Assembly (NCBI GenBank): GCA_027922465.2
Contig: BQMF02000048.1
Coordinates: 1,178,001-1,242,000, forward strand
DNA: 64,000 nt
From: Turritopsis dohrnii
Lineage: Eukaryota; Cnidaria; Hydrozoa; Anthoathecata; Oceaniidae
Reading direction: 5' to 3'
In this document: piece after piece, positions 1-12,815 of the stretch
Position numbering within the stretch: position 1 is the first letter of the stretch
Layout: the number at the start of each line of letters is the position of its first letter
Notes under the pieces: generated by a model
Told to the model about the DNA's origin: nothing
The model's input: only the letters and a program-made list of their open reading frames with translations
Database searches by the model: none
Position numbers and translations under genes: made by a program

Positions 1-3000
1 GAAAATGCATACCTATCTTTGAGGTTGTCTGGTATATGTTTGACGAAATGTGCATTAACTTCCTTCTCGGCTTCTAATACTTCATTTTCATTCAGCTTGA
101 TTTCATCTGACGATAACATAGGAAATGATGTAGATTGTAGTGTCATCCATGGAAATCCATTGATCCACGTTGAATCTTGATTGACGTCATGTATAGTCAC
201 GCCCTTTCTCGTACCAATGTCGGCTGCCATATCTTTGGACTGAACATAATACCATTGTTGTCTTGATGTGAATCGTAATGTCTCGATGACTCTGTTTCGG
301 GTCCAGAGTTTCAGTGGCTTTTCATCGTTTGATAACCAATGAAGGCAAATTTGGCTGTCTGTGAACTTGATTGAGCTTTTGTGGAAATCTTTGAACGATC
401 TTCGCACTATTTCGCCAGTGTAAGCATTGGTCAAAGCAGTATATAATTCTGCTCTTGGTTGACTCATATCCTTTGGGACGACACGTGTGCGTGCAAATAC
501 AAGTTGACATGAGAATGAGCCATTTCGTCTTTTGAATCTTGCATATACACACGAACAAAGCATGGACTTGCTTGCATCTCCAAAGTCAAGTGTATTGATG
601 TTGAGGTCAACTGCATCCTCGGGAACGATTGCACGGTTGAAGCGAAGAGTTCCAATGCTCTTGATAAGGTCGAAATTTGATTCCCATAGTGGACGTAAGT
701 CATCAGGTATAACATCATCCCAGTCAAGTTTGCGTGAGACAAGTACTTGCAAATCCATCTTCAGTGATGCAACAATAGGGGCAACTTTGCCTGTCAAGTC
801 AAATACCTCTGAAACTTTTGATGAGCAGTGTCTTCTTGTGAGTTTTTTTGGAATTACATTTGTCATGTTTGAAGGTTTCTTGCCACGTTGCTTCTTGGCA
901 AAGTTGAGATCGCTAATGTTAATTGATAGTGTGTCTTCTTTAACGAACCACTTCATCCCTCCAACAAAGATAGTCTCTCCATCGTTTGTGAGGTTGGCAG
1001 GTGGGTCTTCTCCGGAAAACGTAACACCTTTCAATCGGAATCCTCCCCGATTCAGGACCAATTCAAGTTCGTCGGCTCGCCGATGTGCAACTTCTCTCGT
1101 ATCTTCACCAGATATGCAGTCATCTACATAAACATCATCTTGGATCGTTTCATTGACTTCAGGATATTCAGATGCTGATAGTTGAGCGACTTTGCGTAAT
1201 CCAAAAACGGCTTGGTTCCCACTAGGACGAACTCCATAAATCAGGGTTTTGATAACCTTTTCATCTGGGATGTTGTCTGGATTTAGATCCTCGTTCCAAA
1301 TGTATCTCTGGTAACACCAATCGGATTCTTTCAACCGCACAGTATTGTACATCTTGCTAATATGGCTATGTAGAGCCACACGATGCATTGACCAACGAAT
1401 GAGGATTTCCTGCAATTTGTTGAGTTCGTTGCGTCCTTTTGCAAGTACATCATTGAGACTGTTTCCAGATGATGTGGCTTGTGACGCGTCAAAGACGATT
1501 CGGCAAGGGGTACTGATGGAATTCCCCTTCCAGACGGCCCGCCAAGGGATGTAATTTTGGATTGGATTTTCTTGTAACATGAGTTGAACGTCTTGAGGTA
1601 GGTTTTTAGTGTACTCGACAAATCCCATTTGTTGCAGTTTATTCTCTGAGTTGAGTACATCCTCCTTATCTTGAGCGTTGGCTGGATGATTCAGTTTCCG
1701 GAGTTGTTGACGATAAACCTTCATTGCCAGATCTTTGTTTGGAGAAAGCTTCGATTGTGGATTATCAATGAATGGAAGTGTTGCAGATGTTGTAGAAGAT
1801 TCAAGATCAACATAGACTGAAGATTCAATGAGGCTTTGCTCAACCTCCTCTTTAATGCTGATTGCTTTGATTGCTTCGTGGTTCTTGCAGGATTGACAGT
1901 TCCGGCAAGTTGGGCATTTGTAGCTGATCTCGTGTCCGGTTGACTCCACTTCTTCGAACACTCGTTGTAGCTTTGATAGATGAACTTGGGTTGGGCAAAT
2001 AGTTGAAAAAGGATCCCCTCCATATCCAAGAAGAGGAACGTCTATTCTGGTTTGTTGATACTGATAGGTGACAAAACTTGCTGGAAAGTTCTTGTGGACT
2101 TGTGTGAATGATTTGTGTGGTCCACCAACGACACCACGTTCTCCATTCGGACATGCAAATGAAGATTGGAATATCGTTAACCCAGATGGCAATTGATGAA
2201 TTGGTTTTGGATGATATCTCAGGTACTTTACTCCGATCATGAGATGGATCTCCCCTCCAACAGACGGCTGAAGTTTTGGAAGTTTCTCGGTGCCACCAGT
2301 TGATTTGTAGTGACGATGGATGTCCTCTTCAACTTCCTTCAATTGGTAGATTGGAAATTTGGACGTAATTTTTTTGAGACAAACTCCTGATAGTGTAACG
2401 GGGCTTCCATCGTGTAATGAAAGATTGACATGATACGTTCCGGATGACTTCATTGACATGTTGCCGACGCCACCAAGTGAAATTGGTTCACTGCTCTTTA
2501 TTTGGGCATATGATCCGAGTAGCTGGACTGCCTTCTCAGATACAATAAAATCGCTACAGCCAGAGTCGTAGAAAATGTTGAGTTGATTGCCATTGACTTG
2601 AATGGGCTGTAACAGATAGATACCTCTGTTTTGGATGGAATCCTTTGATGATGGTTCGGACACATGACCATGTTGGATATGAAAAGACAGTTGGATTTCC
2701 CTTGAGAATGTTGGGAGGTTAGATGACTTCATACATCTCATCTTGAATTTCTCGAGTACTTCTTGGTTGGCAGCATCTTCTTTGTGCTTTTCACAAACGA
2801 GCACATGATTTTTGATTGGATACTTGCTGTGACTTGGATGTGGGCAGATGAACTGGCGTTGACATCGTCCTTCTTGGTGTTTTCCTTCATTTACGTTTGC
2901 ACCAGGTAGTAGACATTGGTGGCAGAGTCCTTTGTCACGGATGATCTTGAGACGTGCAGCAGGTGTTTTCTCTGCAAATTTTCTGCATGTGAAGTACTGT

Positions 3001-4370
3001 ACGATCTTCTCATTGTTGGGACCATAGGTTGCAATGTGGTCGGATGATCCAGATGATTCCCCGCAGATGTGACAGATTGGAGATTCGGTAGAGCCAAAGT
3101 ATGAAGATTCTTTAACAGGTCTTCTGTTTGTCTTGAATGACCCTTCCTTGTGATCGTTTTTGTCTTTGAGGCTGTTGATTATTGACTTCTGTTGTTGAAG
3201 ACTTTCTTCTCGTTCTAGAAACTTGAGTAAACGTTCCCAAGTCTCTTTTTCGTCCGGTTTATCATCTGTAATGCTTGACAGGAAACGTGTAAGTCGTCCA
3301 TCTCCGAGATGTGCATAGATACTTGTAAGTGCGTCACCATAGTACAGGTTGTGTTCAATATTGTGTTGTTTGGCCATTGACATAACCTCTCGTAGCATGT
3401 TGGTAAGTGAGCTGATTGCAACCATTAACTTCTCAGGATCCCTGATTTTTGACAGATCAGGTTTGGTTAGCGTTTGTAATTTCTTCGACAACATAATCTT
3501 GGTGTCACCATAGGCAACTTTCAATCTTCTCCATATGTCATCAATGTCGTTGATGCTCCTCACCAGAGTTAAAGCTGGCTCAGCAAGGAAATTATTCTTT
3601 AGCAGATCAGGCAAAAGCTTGGTTGGCGTGGATTGAAGATACAGTTTTTCAAAATTGTCTTTAAAAGTGTAATAATCAACAGATGATTCATACCCATGGA
3701 ATTGATTGAGTTTGATGTTGAGGTGCTCTTTGTTGTAATGAAGATCTTTGTCAAGTTTTCGTTTTGAGATTTCGTCGTTTACTAATTTAACAAAATCATG
3801 TTTACGAGAGTCTAATTTCGCATATCTATCTCCGATATCTTTGACCACAATAAGTGTCTCTGCCTTTGTAATTGGTGATTGCAATATCTCCTCGTACTTT
3901 TCGGACATTTTCTCAAATCTTCTGATGATGGAGCTGTTTTCATTCTTCAGTTGTACAAGTTCAACATCACTGATTTGTTCAAGGTTTTGTTCGAATTGTT
4001 TTTCAAACTGTTCTACAGAGCGTTTCAAATTCTCGAGGACAAAGACAGCTGCAACTTCCTTTGATCCACTCGCATCGATGGATTGTTTGATTTGAGTTCT
4101 GATAACAAGTTTTGATTTGTAATCGATGGCTTCCTTGATCGAGGTTGAGATTGATTCATATATGTTGTCAACGGATATACGTAAAACATCATCTGGCGTT
4201 ACCTCACGTAGCTTTTGGCGAATTTTCTTCCTACTTTGTTTGTGTTCTTCGATTAGGTTGTCAACTTCTTGTGTTGAAGCACATGCACAGAGCGGACTTT
4301 CATCGATCAGTTCTTTTGCTTCTTCTATCAGGTCCATAATGTCTGCAACAATTGTCTCAGGCTGCGTCAT
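1..4370 (-). mobile_element. BEL/Pao LTR retrotransposon polyprotein (Gag-Pol), runs off the left edge
   Basis: One frame reads from an ATG at 4370 to the window edge, about 1456 codons, and I found no stop in it. In order it shows: an N-terminal coiled region; a DUF1759-like Gag part (about residues 220-300, with the motif DIDDIWRRLK); Cys/His clusters near residues 433 and 482 (CHICGE, CHQCLLPG); an aspartic protease with active-site DSG at about 602-604; an A17/Pao-type linker; reverse transcriptase with YVDD at about 1081-1084; and an RNase H-like region (FTDSQICLHWL) near 1340. The ATG and YVDD are in the same frame. The integrase would lie outside the window. The apparent lack of breaks suggests a fairly young copy. 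Function is self-replication through reverse transcription. Exact LTRs cannot be set because the partner LTR is not in view. Confidence 0.9.
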
Positions 4371-5177
4371 GATTGACTCTTCTGATTCGAGGTTTAATGG
4401 TTGGTCGGACAAGGTGACTTCAGGTTCAGGTTTCTGACAGACTTGTCCAGTTGAATGAAGTTTACTGTAGTCGAGTACCTGTTGGTTACATAGGTTATAT
4501 CTCGACATATAAGTTGGATATTGATGATTGATATTGATACCAGGTCAGTTGGAATTGGTTGAACTTGGTGTGATTGAGCGATAACTTTTAATTGATGGTT
4601 GAATTGGAATGATCCTTCTGATTGAATGTTGTCTAAAGGGGGCTTACGCAGACTATCACCAAAACGGTTTATGGTTGTAACATAATGTTCAATCTGAAAC
4701 ACATACAAAGACTTCATAAATAATATATAAATATGGTATATGGTATACATGATACATCATATAATAAATACAATAAATACAATAAACAATAAATAGTATG
4801 AGAAACAACCTACCAGAATGGCCGGATGTGATAGCTGGAAAGCTGTCCAAAATGGTGTACAAAAGTACAAAAATGAAATGGTTGAAAATTTGATTCCTAA
4901 CTCATGGAAGTTATATGAGTGAATGAACTGTGTGAAAATGTCTCAATATTTATAAAAAAATAAAGTGATAATTGCTCCCAATTGAATATAATATGTTACA
5001 AAGAAAAGCTAAACAAAGGAAATGTGTGATATATATAAAAAACTAATTACCTAGTGTATATGATGTCATGCAATGTAGCAAAAAATGGTAGACAAAATGG
5101 TAGACAAAATGTAAACAAATAACAAGAAATTTAAAAGTAAAATGATATTTTTGTATTTTTTAAAAAGTTATAAAGTT
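4371..5177 (-). other. BEL/Pao leader and probable 5' LTR region
   Basis: This AT-rich stretch lies between the polyprotein ATG and the next gene. Reading the minus strand, a TGG-starting segment near 4640-4660 (TGGTGATAGTCTGCG) could be the primer-binding site, which would place the 5' LTR somewhere between about 4660 and 5130. A 14-bp unit (gacaaaatggta) is repeated at about 5092-5115. The boundaries are inference. No other gene is seen here. Confidence 0.35.
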
Positions 5178-5183
5178 TTTATT
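5178..5183 (-). promoter_or_regulatory. Polyadenylation signal AATAAA of the small coiled-coil gene
   Basis: The minus strand reads AATAAA eight bases after the stop codon of the 114-residue gene. This supports the gene ending here. Confidence 0.5.
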
Positions 5184-5190
5184 TGATTAT

Positions 5191-5934
5191 TCAACACAGG
5201 TTGTAAAACACACTGAAGCTATCAAAACTTTTCCTGACCTTTTTAAGCTTTCTATTTTCTTCATTCACTCCTGTTATATCTTTCTTCAAACTCATCATTT
5301 CCTCTGGCATGGAAAAATATCGTTAGCAACAAACATCTTATTAACGATGATTTCTTCAGAAAACAACAACAACCTATACCTTTCATGTTGTTAAACTCAT
5401 AAAGCATTTTTTCGTAGCTGCTAATAAGTTGTTTCAGTTTGCTGATTTCTGCAAAAAAAAATAATTTCATTCAAAATGATATGACATCACCAAATTTCCT
5501 GTTTGATCAACTTCTGACATTTAAAACTTTTGAACTATAATGATGAAATCTGATTCTGAATTCACTAATTCTTTGTTTGACAATAACTTTATTAAAATGT
5601 CCTTTTAAAAAATAGCAAAGCATTCCATACCAACTAATAGAGAAGACATCAAGTAAATTGAATGTCATGAAAAAGATTGACTGTTCATCACCTTCTTGAC
5701 TCTGTTTTTCAGTGTGTGTGTGAGTATAAATACGTTGGTCAGAAATCTTCAACTGCTCCTTAATTTGATCATTTTCATGTACAGTTGCATCAACAACCTA
5801 TAGAAAAGAAAGTGGACTAGATAAAATGCCCTTAAAACTCAATAATATACCTGACATATGTACAATCTCGTTATTACCTTGACAAAACCAATAAAATCAT
5901 GAACAAGCATATCCAAATCAACTTCTTCTCTCAT
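5191..5934 (-). CDS. Small coiled-coil protein of unknown function, 114 aa, four exons
   Basis: The exons on the minus strand are 5934-5878, 5797-5692, 5448-5380 and 5303-5191. All three introns have GT-AG ends and the phases agree, giving 345 nt ending in TGA. The protein starts MREEVDLDMLVHDFIGFVK. It then has heptad-like stretches (KLKQLISSYEKMLYEFNNM and EEMMSLKKDI) typical of a short coiled coil, and ends FYNLC. Exon 2 contains a THTHT run encoded by an (AC)n tract. I do not recognise the family. A further 5' coding exon is possible: an open stretch at 6319-6480 ends in a good donor in compatible phase but has no ATG. The gene ends just upstream of the BEL element on the same strand. Confidence 0.55.
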
Positions 5935-8151
5935 CTTGACTTATATATATACTTCTAGAATTATAAAAAAGATTGTCAGCCAAAATTATACTTTGTTGTT
6001 TGCTAAGCAAAAGTTACCAATCTGGTGATTGATGGAGCTATAACAAGCAGTGATTTTTATTTTTCACTAAGATCTCATACAACAAAGATAATTACACAAC
6101 TTTTATCACAATAGGCTTTGTAAGAATTTTGAAAGTTATATTATAATACCTTAATGGTACTAATTTTGGCATTTTTCAAGTTTTTTGCACAAAATCACTA
6201 AAAATATGTACCCATGAAATATCCAATTTTGTTGAAAACGAGAAAAATACCCACACAAAAAAATGAATAAAACTCGACAATGGTTAAATTAAAAAAATAC
6301 AAAGCTAACAAAAGATACCTTTTTATTTTCTTCATCTAATTCATCAATTTTTTCAACTATTTTATTCAATATTTTGACGTTTTTCGTGACCAGGGTTTTG
6401 ACAACGGTTTTGGTTTTTGAACATAACACAAACGTCTTTGGATTTTTACATACCACTGTATGTGATGATGATGATGGCAACGTATATATTTGATTTATTT
6501 GAGTAGTAGTTATATTGCAACATTTTAAATACGTGAAAAGAAAAATGAGAAATTTATTTTAACTAACAGTCCTTTTTGCTTTTAATTTTTCAAATTTGGA
6601 AGATTAAAAAAAAGCACTCAATTTTTGACGCTTTTTGCGAAAATTAATACCCACTATAATGCAGGAAATACAATTTTTTTGGAAAAAAAATTACCACAGA
6701 AATTAGTATCAGTGAAAATTAGTACCATTAAGATATATTTTGGCAAAACATCCAGGATATATACCACACTTCACCCATTCTGATCATGAACATGAGACGT
6801 TTTAGTTGGGTGGATATTCATTTGAATCTAATGATATTTGGGGGAGGAACATGGTGATTAAGTGATTTTGACATATATAATTACAACCTAAAGGTAAACA
6901 TGAAATCTATCTTTTAAGGTGAACAATTTGACCTTTCATATTGTATGTTTGCTGAAGAGTTTCAATTTCATTTCATTCATTGTATGTAATTCATTCACAA
7001 CTTTATATATAACATTCAATTGCCTAAATATTTTAAATTATAGCAGGACATAGAGTAATTTCAAGTGATTTTACCTTAAATAAAATAACTAATTTTCAAA
7101 CGACGTCATAATACAAAAATGTCGAAAGTAAGGAATCATTTTTGATTATTGACACAGAAAATAAAATCCTACATAATAATAATAAAAAAATAAATCCATC
7201 AAAAGAACAAATCAAACAAACATTTTGTATTTTTTTCACACGGAAACTGTGAGTTACGTGGAAGTTGAGAAGTAAATAGCGCTTTAATCCTTTTTTAAAT
7301 AAACCTACAAAAATAATGAAAACATTTCATAAGGTGTGATGGAGGTATACATCTTCTGCCACCGTTCGAAGGTTATGAGATAAACAATAATCATTGAGAA
7401 ACACTGCGGCGGAGATCTTCCAGCCTTGGCTTATCATTCATTTTTATGATAGGATTCTTTGAATCAAAAATAATCAACGAGACAATTCTAAAACCAACCA
7501 TGTGAATGACAGGGTTTATTATGGTTCACGCACGTCACACGCTGATGTGAAAATAATTATATTTTTAATGTGATTTGATCTGTTGCCTTCAAATTATATT
7601 AAATTATCAATGTGATCAAACTTCTATGAAGCAGAAATAGATGTTTGATATGAATTGTACTTCCGGGTATGGTATGTTTATTTTAAACACAAGTCCTGGA
7701 AGAATTTGTGTCTTTCCTAAATATTCGAATGTGTTATGCTTATCTTCTGTTCTTTCGTTCTGTCACTTATTATTCACACACACGTGATATATTTATTGAT
7801 ACACGTTTTTTTTTTATTTTTGTAAGTGATGAATTATTTGGTTCATTTGCACATGGCTAAACTGGAAAATAAAGATACTTATAACTTGCTCAAAGCAAAT
7901 AAGTTATTTTTATGTTTTAAAGGAGAATTAACGTCAAAAATACAACTTTGGCTTAAATTGTTCCTTTTATGTGTAAATAAAATTTTACAAAATACCATAT
8001 TTCGCTATATATAAGGATTTGAAAAATTCACTATAATGTCACGTGATGTCACACTAGAATTTCTTCATAGTCAGACTCATGTTAAAAGAAATTCATGAGT
8101 GGCCACATGTCTTCTTTAGATACAAATAACTTTCCTCCATTTCTTCTCAAG
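5935..8151. other. AT-rich intergenic DNA without a recognised gene
   Basis: Open frames here are short and have no family signature. The minus-strand stretch 6319-6480 (coiled-coil-like, ending in a good GTATCT donor) might be an extra exon of the 114-residue gene downstream. Otherwise I see nothing but low-complexity A/T. Confidence 0.5.
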
Positions 8152-8336
8152 ATTACTCTTGGGAAAGTTCAAATGAAAGTTTTAATGGCGTTTTAACAAG
8201 TGGTTATGCAGGAAAACCAGACTATAATAACGATGACGAGTTAAAGTTAATGAAGTTTTCTGATGTGTGTGAAAGTAACAAAAATGAGAGTGATCAATGC
8301 GAAAACAAACTTAAATTAGAATTTGCGTTGGTGTAA
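8152..8336 (+). CDS. Possible orphan 3' terminal exon, about 61 codons
   Basis: A good polypyrimidine tract and AG (tttcctccatttcttctcaag) precede an open frame rich in Asn, Asp, Ser, Glu and Lys (SWESSNESFNG, KPDYNNDDELK), ending in TAA at 8334-8336. An AATAAA lies at 8471-8476. The amino-acid make-up looks coding rather than random, but I found no partner exons upstream and recognise no family. It could be a gene relic. Confidence 0.25.
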
Positions 8337-8943
8337 ATGTCAGCACTGCTTCATAATGCAAACATTTTTTGAAAGTTGTTGCTATGTAGAGAATTTTCGT
8401 TACTTGATGGAAAATTAGAGGATGTTATAGTTGTATAACCCTTCATAAAGATTTTAATGTTTTGTTATTGAATAAATCCATGCTTGAAACGTCATAATAT
8501 CGCAGATACGAAAATTAATTAAACTTGGAAACAGTCTTCATGTGATTGTTGCAAACTACTTTATTTTTTCCGAATCGAAAGGTTTTAAACAGTACCCAGT
8601 GCCGATGTTTCAGCTCTCTTTGACAGGTAGGAAAACGAAAATAAGATATTCTCTCATCACGAATTGTCTTCGCTACGTGATTGGTAAAAACACAGCTGAT
8701 ATGTATGTGCAACTATGGCGTCATATTTTTGAGTTTTGATTAAACTTCAAACTTTAATAACTAACGAAAGAATTGTGCAAAATCAATGAAACTTTGTAAA
8801 AAGTTGACTTTGACAATTTAAAATATTCATTAAAAAAACATTACATAATTTTGATGTTAATTCTCCTAAAAGCAGTAAAGTTAGTCTTAATAGGTCACTA
8901 GAAGTTTTTGTTTTTGTTTGACTTGATAAGGCAGATTAAGTGT

Positions 8944-9728
8944 TACCTTAAGGGAATTAATTTTCGCGGGAACTTATTTTCGCGGATTTTATTTTTTTAA
9001 AATTTCGCGGAAAAAATGGGAATTAATTTTCGCGGATTTTCGCGGTTTTATCGCAGATGAAAATTTCGCGGGATTTCATTTTTGTGGCTGTTTCCTTATT
9101 TTTACGAAAAATGGCAATAAAATGGAAAGGAAATAGAAAAAATAGTCATATAAACGACAAAGTGACTTTGGAAATGTTGTAAATGTACAATGAGACGTTA
9201 CAAGTCCTCGTTCATATCGTCTTGTAAAATGTTAAATATATTTCCAACATCGTCATCATACTCTGAGTCACTGTCGAAATGGTCTGCCGGCTGGATGTAT
9301 ATATCTCGTCGTTCATGGAGTATTGGAACATTAATTTCTAATTGGGTGTCGGTTAGCGGATCAATGTCGTGGAATGGGTCGATGTGAGCCATTCCTTCCA
9401 ATCCAATAAGAAGGACTGTACTGTCGTTATCGACTAGGAAACTTGTTATATACTGATCAAAGATATTTTCTACAGTAATTTATGTATTTTCAACTGTTTA
9501 TCCCTAGAAATTTCCCCAGAGCAAGGATAATTTCGTTTTCCAAAAAAGCGAGAAAATTTGGCGGGAATTTACTTTTGCGGACCGAAATTTTTCATTAATT
9601 TCGCGGGAACTAATTTTCGCGGTTTAGGACTATACAAATTTTTTGCGGGAATTAATTTTCGCGGATTCGGCAAAAAACCGCGAAAACCGCGAAAATTAAT
9701 TCCCGTGAAAATTAATTCCCTTAAGGTA
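8944..9728. mobile_element. Pogo-type non-autonomous DNA transposon with Cys-Gly (TTTTCGCGG) iterons
   Basis: The ends are inverted: TACCTTAAGGGAATTAATTT on the left and its complement on the right (8944-8964 and about 9708-9728), with TA at both outer edges, as expected for Tc1/mariner-pogo insertion at TA. Both ends hold several copies of the motif AATTAATTTTCGCGG. A minus-strand frame at 9198-9401 ends in an acidic tail (FDSDSEYDDDVGNIF) like the C terminus of Tigger/pogo transposases, so this is probably an internally deleted element. The family label rests on TA ends plus the acidic tail and was not checked by search. Confidence 0.7.
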
Positions 9729-12700
9729 TTTAGACTGCCTATTTTGACTGCCATTTTTAATGTTTAAAACACACATAAAATAATATAAGTCACCCAATAT
9801 AAAATTTTTATTTTTTAAAATGTCATTTACAGATAGTACTATTACAATAACATTAATAATAATTTTAATACACATACATTTGAAAGTCGGCCTAACTATT
9901 CAATTTACAGCGGTAATAGGAATTGTTCCCAAAAACCTGCGTAATCCCAAATAAATTTCAATAATAATTTGTGGACATCATGTTTGCAAAAGTATTTGGA
10001 CTTTTATGTACTAAATTGTCATTTTTTCATCACAGGATTCTTTTATTGTTATCATTATCCTTGATGATTAAAAGTAATGGTGTCATGGACAAAATCTGTT
10101 AGTTTTGAGAGAAGGTATAGTAGTTAAAAACCTGTTGTTTCTTTAGTTCCATGTTTGTTTATACTCAGATCTTAGAGTGTTCATTGCAGAATTAGGTGGC
10201 ATATTTGCACAGTGGTGACAAATTTGGGGAAAAATTTTTGAAAAAAATGTCTTCCAAATGTTTCCAAATTTTTTTCCTATCAAAAAAATATGTAGATATG
10301 TACAAGTGTACATATCTCAGCTACCAGAAACCAAAATATTTCTGCAAGGTGGGCATTCCTTGTTTTTAAACAGCCTTCTTGGAATAATAATAGGTGAGAA
10401 AAAAATGTCCCATAAACTCCTGTTGATATATTTCTATATTATATCTTTAGTTCATTGTATAGATTAGATTAAGAAAGGGCTTGGTCCCCAAGTTATTACT
10501 GAACAAAGTTACATATTTGGGTCAATTCAGCAATGGTAGCAGATGGCGATGAAAATTAAAACACCCGAATATAAAAGTGGATACTATGAACGACACCGTT
10601 TATTGACAGAGGCTAGTGTATTTAGATGAATCTTAATTTAAAGGTTGTTACTTCAACCTTCTGTCTGGCAGGTCTGACATTGTTTAAGAAATGAATGAAA
10701 GTGGCTGATCTTACACAAAACCATCCCATACGTGACGGAAATGTACCATCCGTGATGAGCTACAGCCTCAACCATTAAAAGATGTAAAAAAAACTTTGTA
10801 GACATTCAACCAACCTTACAAGGAGTATTTAGAGTTTATTTGATTCAATTTAACACATTCAAAAACTGTCAGGAGCTTAAACCATAAGTTGTCACCAGGC
10901 AGTTTGTAATTAAGAACATCAACAGTGCTACACTCAAAACGATTTTGGGCATAAAAAATCGGCACCCCCAAAAAACAATGTTCACTTGCGAATAACTCAT
11001 CTCAAAACATTATAACAACAAAACAGCAGTAACATAATCAATGTTATTGTTATGTAAGAAAATCCAGAACCTACCAAATAATGCAAAAATAATGTAAATA
11101 ATACAAAGATTGGGAAATAACGACACACCCAAAAATTTATTCTGTATTACCCCCTGGTAACAAACTAATGTATATCTACTTGAATTTTATGCAATCAATC
11201 CATAACAATGGCGTCAGATTTTTCAGTTCGTTAAAAACTATTCACTGTTGTCTTCCCGATAACTTTTTGATATCCCCTTTTTTTTACCGTTTTTAAAGGA
11301 AAGTAAAGGTATTATAATCTTTATGATTCGGAAGGCAAATTGCTGGAATTTCTTAGCAAGAGAACTTTCACCACTATGTTACTATTCTTCTTCTTATTCC
11401 TACTCTTGATAACTACATAGTGATAGCCCAGATAGTGTTGAGGAATTTGCATATTGCAGCTTTAACTCAAAGAAAAGCATTATCTGTACCTGTGCAAACA
11501 TTAAAACAGGGTTGGGGAGTTTCTGTTTTTCTTGATTTTTCACGATTTTCCCAACTATCTAGGTATTCTGCGTGATCCAACAAACCAGCATGAAATTTAC
11601 TCCTTCAGCATTACTTGGGTGGGTCATATTGTCAGCTTTATCTGGTGTTAAAACTGTTTTATTTAAAAGTTTTGGTTTTCACAGATTTTCCTGTTTACAA
11701 TTTAATATCATTTTGTTCAATTTTTGATAGCCTTTTATACGTTTAGGTATGTTAGTATGTTATATGATCGAATTTTAACTCATTTTAACTCATTTTTGTG
11801 GTAAAACCACTGATGAAGATAGAGATTAAATCAAACTGTATCGCTCTAATATTTGTCATCACTGGTCAGGTCAGATACAGTAAAGTGATGGTTATTTAAA
11901 TGATGTTTATCTAGCACTTTCTATATCCTCTTTTACTTTACATGTAATGAGATTGATGCCATTGTTGTTTCTGATTATCATAGTACAGTACACTACATTT
12001 TATGTAGGTTTATTCAAGAGCAAATCTTGTGGCAGTATTGACAAATTCAGACACTTGGCCCCTTTTCATCAAGACAAATTGAGCTTTTCTTATTTCCATC
12101 TGGTAATCCAAAATGATAATCCAAAATGTTATCAATGTTAACAAGTTGCTATAATATTTTGGACTTTTCGGATATCTGAAGATTTAACAAACACCTTTGC
12201 TCACATTGCAGTTTTGTTGTTTTCTTTCTTCACATCAATGCTCTCCCTCCATGCTTCCAATTCCTGATGATGATGCTTACAATATCTGTGTTCAAGTTTG
12301 GTAATTTGATCTTCATTGTCATGGCTCTGCTATCGTTGATCAAGAACACATTACCTTTTAATTATTCTATAATCTAGTAATATTAATAAAGTACATTATT
12401 ATACAATATCAAATATTCAACAAAATGCTTCTGAGTTTTTCTGGTCAAATCAATTACAAGCAAGGAACTTATTTGGTAAACCAAATCTTGATGAAGCCAA
12501 GAAAAGTAGCGGACTAGTCTTGTGTTATTATACTACTCAAAATCTTACTTAAATCTTAGAATGTTTTCTGATAAATAGTAATGCTTTATGGACGCTGTCA
12601 AAAAGCTCGTCAAAAATGACAAAAGCAGCTGATTTTGCTGACATCATTGTTAGAGATTCCCAACCTCTTCCCAATCACTCACGAATATGGACCCAAAAGT

Positions 12701-12740
12701 CTTCAGTTTTTTTGCCCTAAATGTCACATTCTACTTGATG
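9729..12740. other. Intergenic DNA without a recognised gene
   Basis: No open frame with a family signature or convincing splice structure was found on either strand. It is mostly A/T-rich single-copy-looking sequence. Confidence 0.5.
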
Positions 12741-12750
12741 TTTGGATGCA

Positions 12751-12815
12751 ATGGCATAGTGGTTAGTAAGGGCAGCTGTTACGGCTTGTGTTTGAGTTTC
12801 AGTCATGTCCCAGTC
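12751..12815 (+). repeat. tRNA-derived SINE fragment, copy 1
   Basis: The stretch has a box A-like segment (atagtggttagtaagg) and, about 30 bases on, a box B-like segment (gtttgagtttc), spaced as in a tRNA-type RNA polymerase III promoter. It is followed by agtcatgtcc. The same order (…TTCGAGTCC-AGTCATGTC) occurs on the minus strand at 28822-28893, so two copies of one tRNA-derived family are present. It does not fold as a complete tRNA, so it is not called a tRNA gene. Confidence 0.5.

Noticed and set aside
532..1131. Long plus-strand open frame (199 codons)
   Set aside because: It is the antisense shadow of the BEL/Pao reverse transcriptase frame and has no family features.
4394..4750. Minus-strand 118-codon frame upstream of the BEL/Pao ATG
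   Set aside because: AT-driven composition, no motif, and it lies in the likely leader/LTR region.
6319..6480. Possible first exon of the 114-residue gene
   Set aside because: Ends in a good donor and looks coiled-coil-like, but has no ATG and no clear acceptor for the next exon; kept only as a remark.
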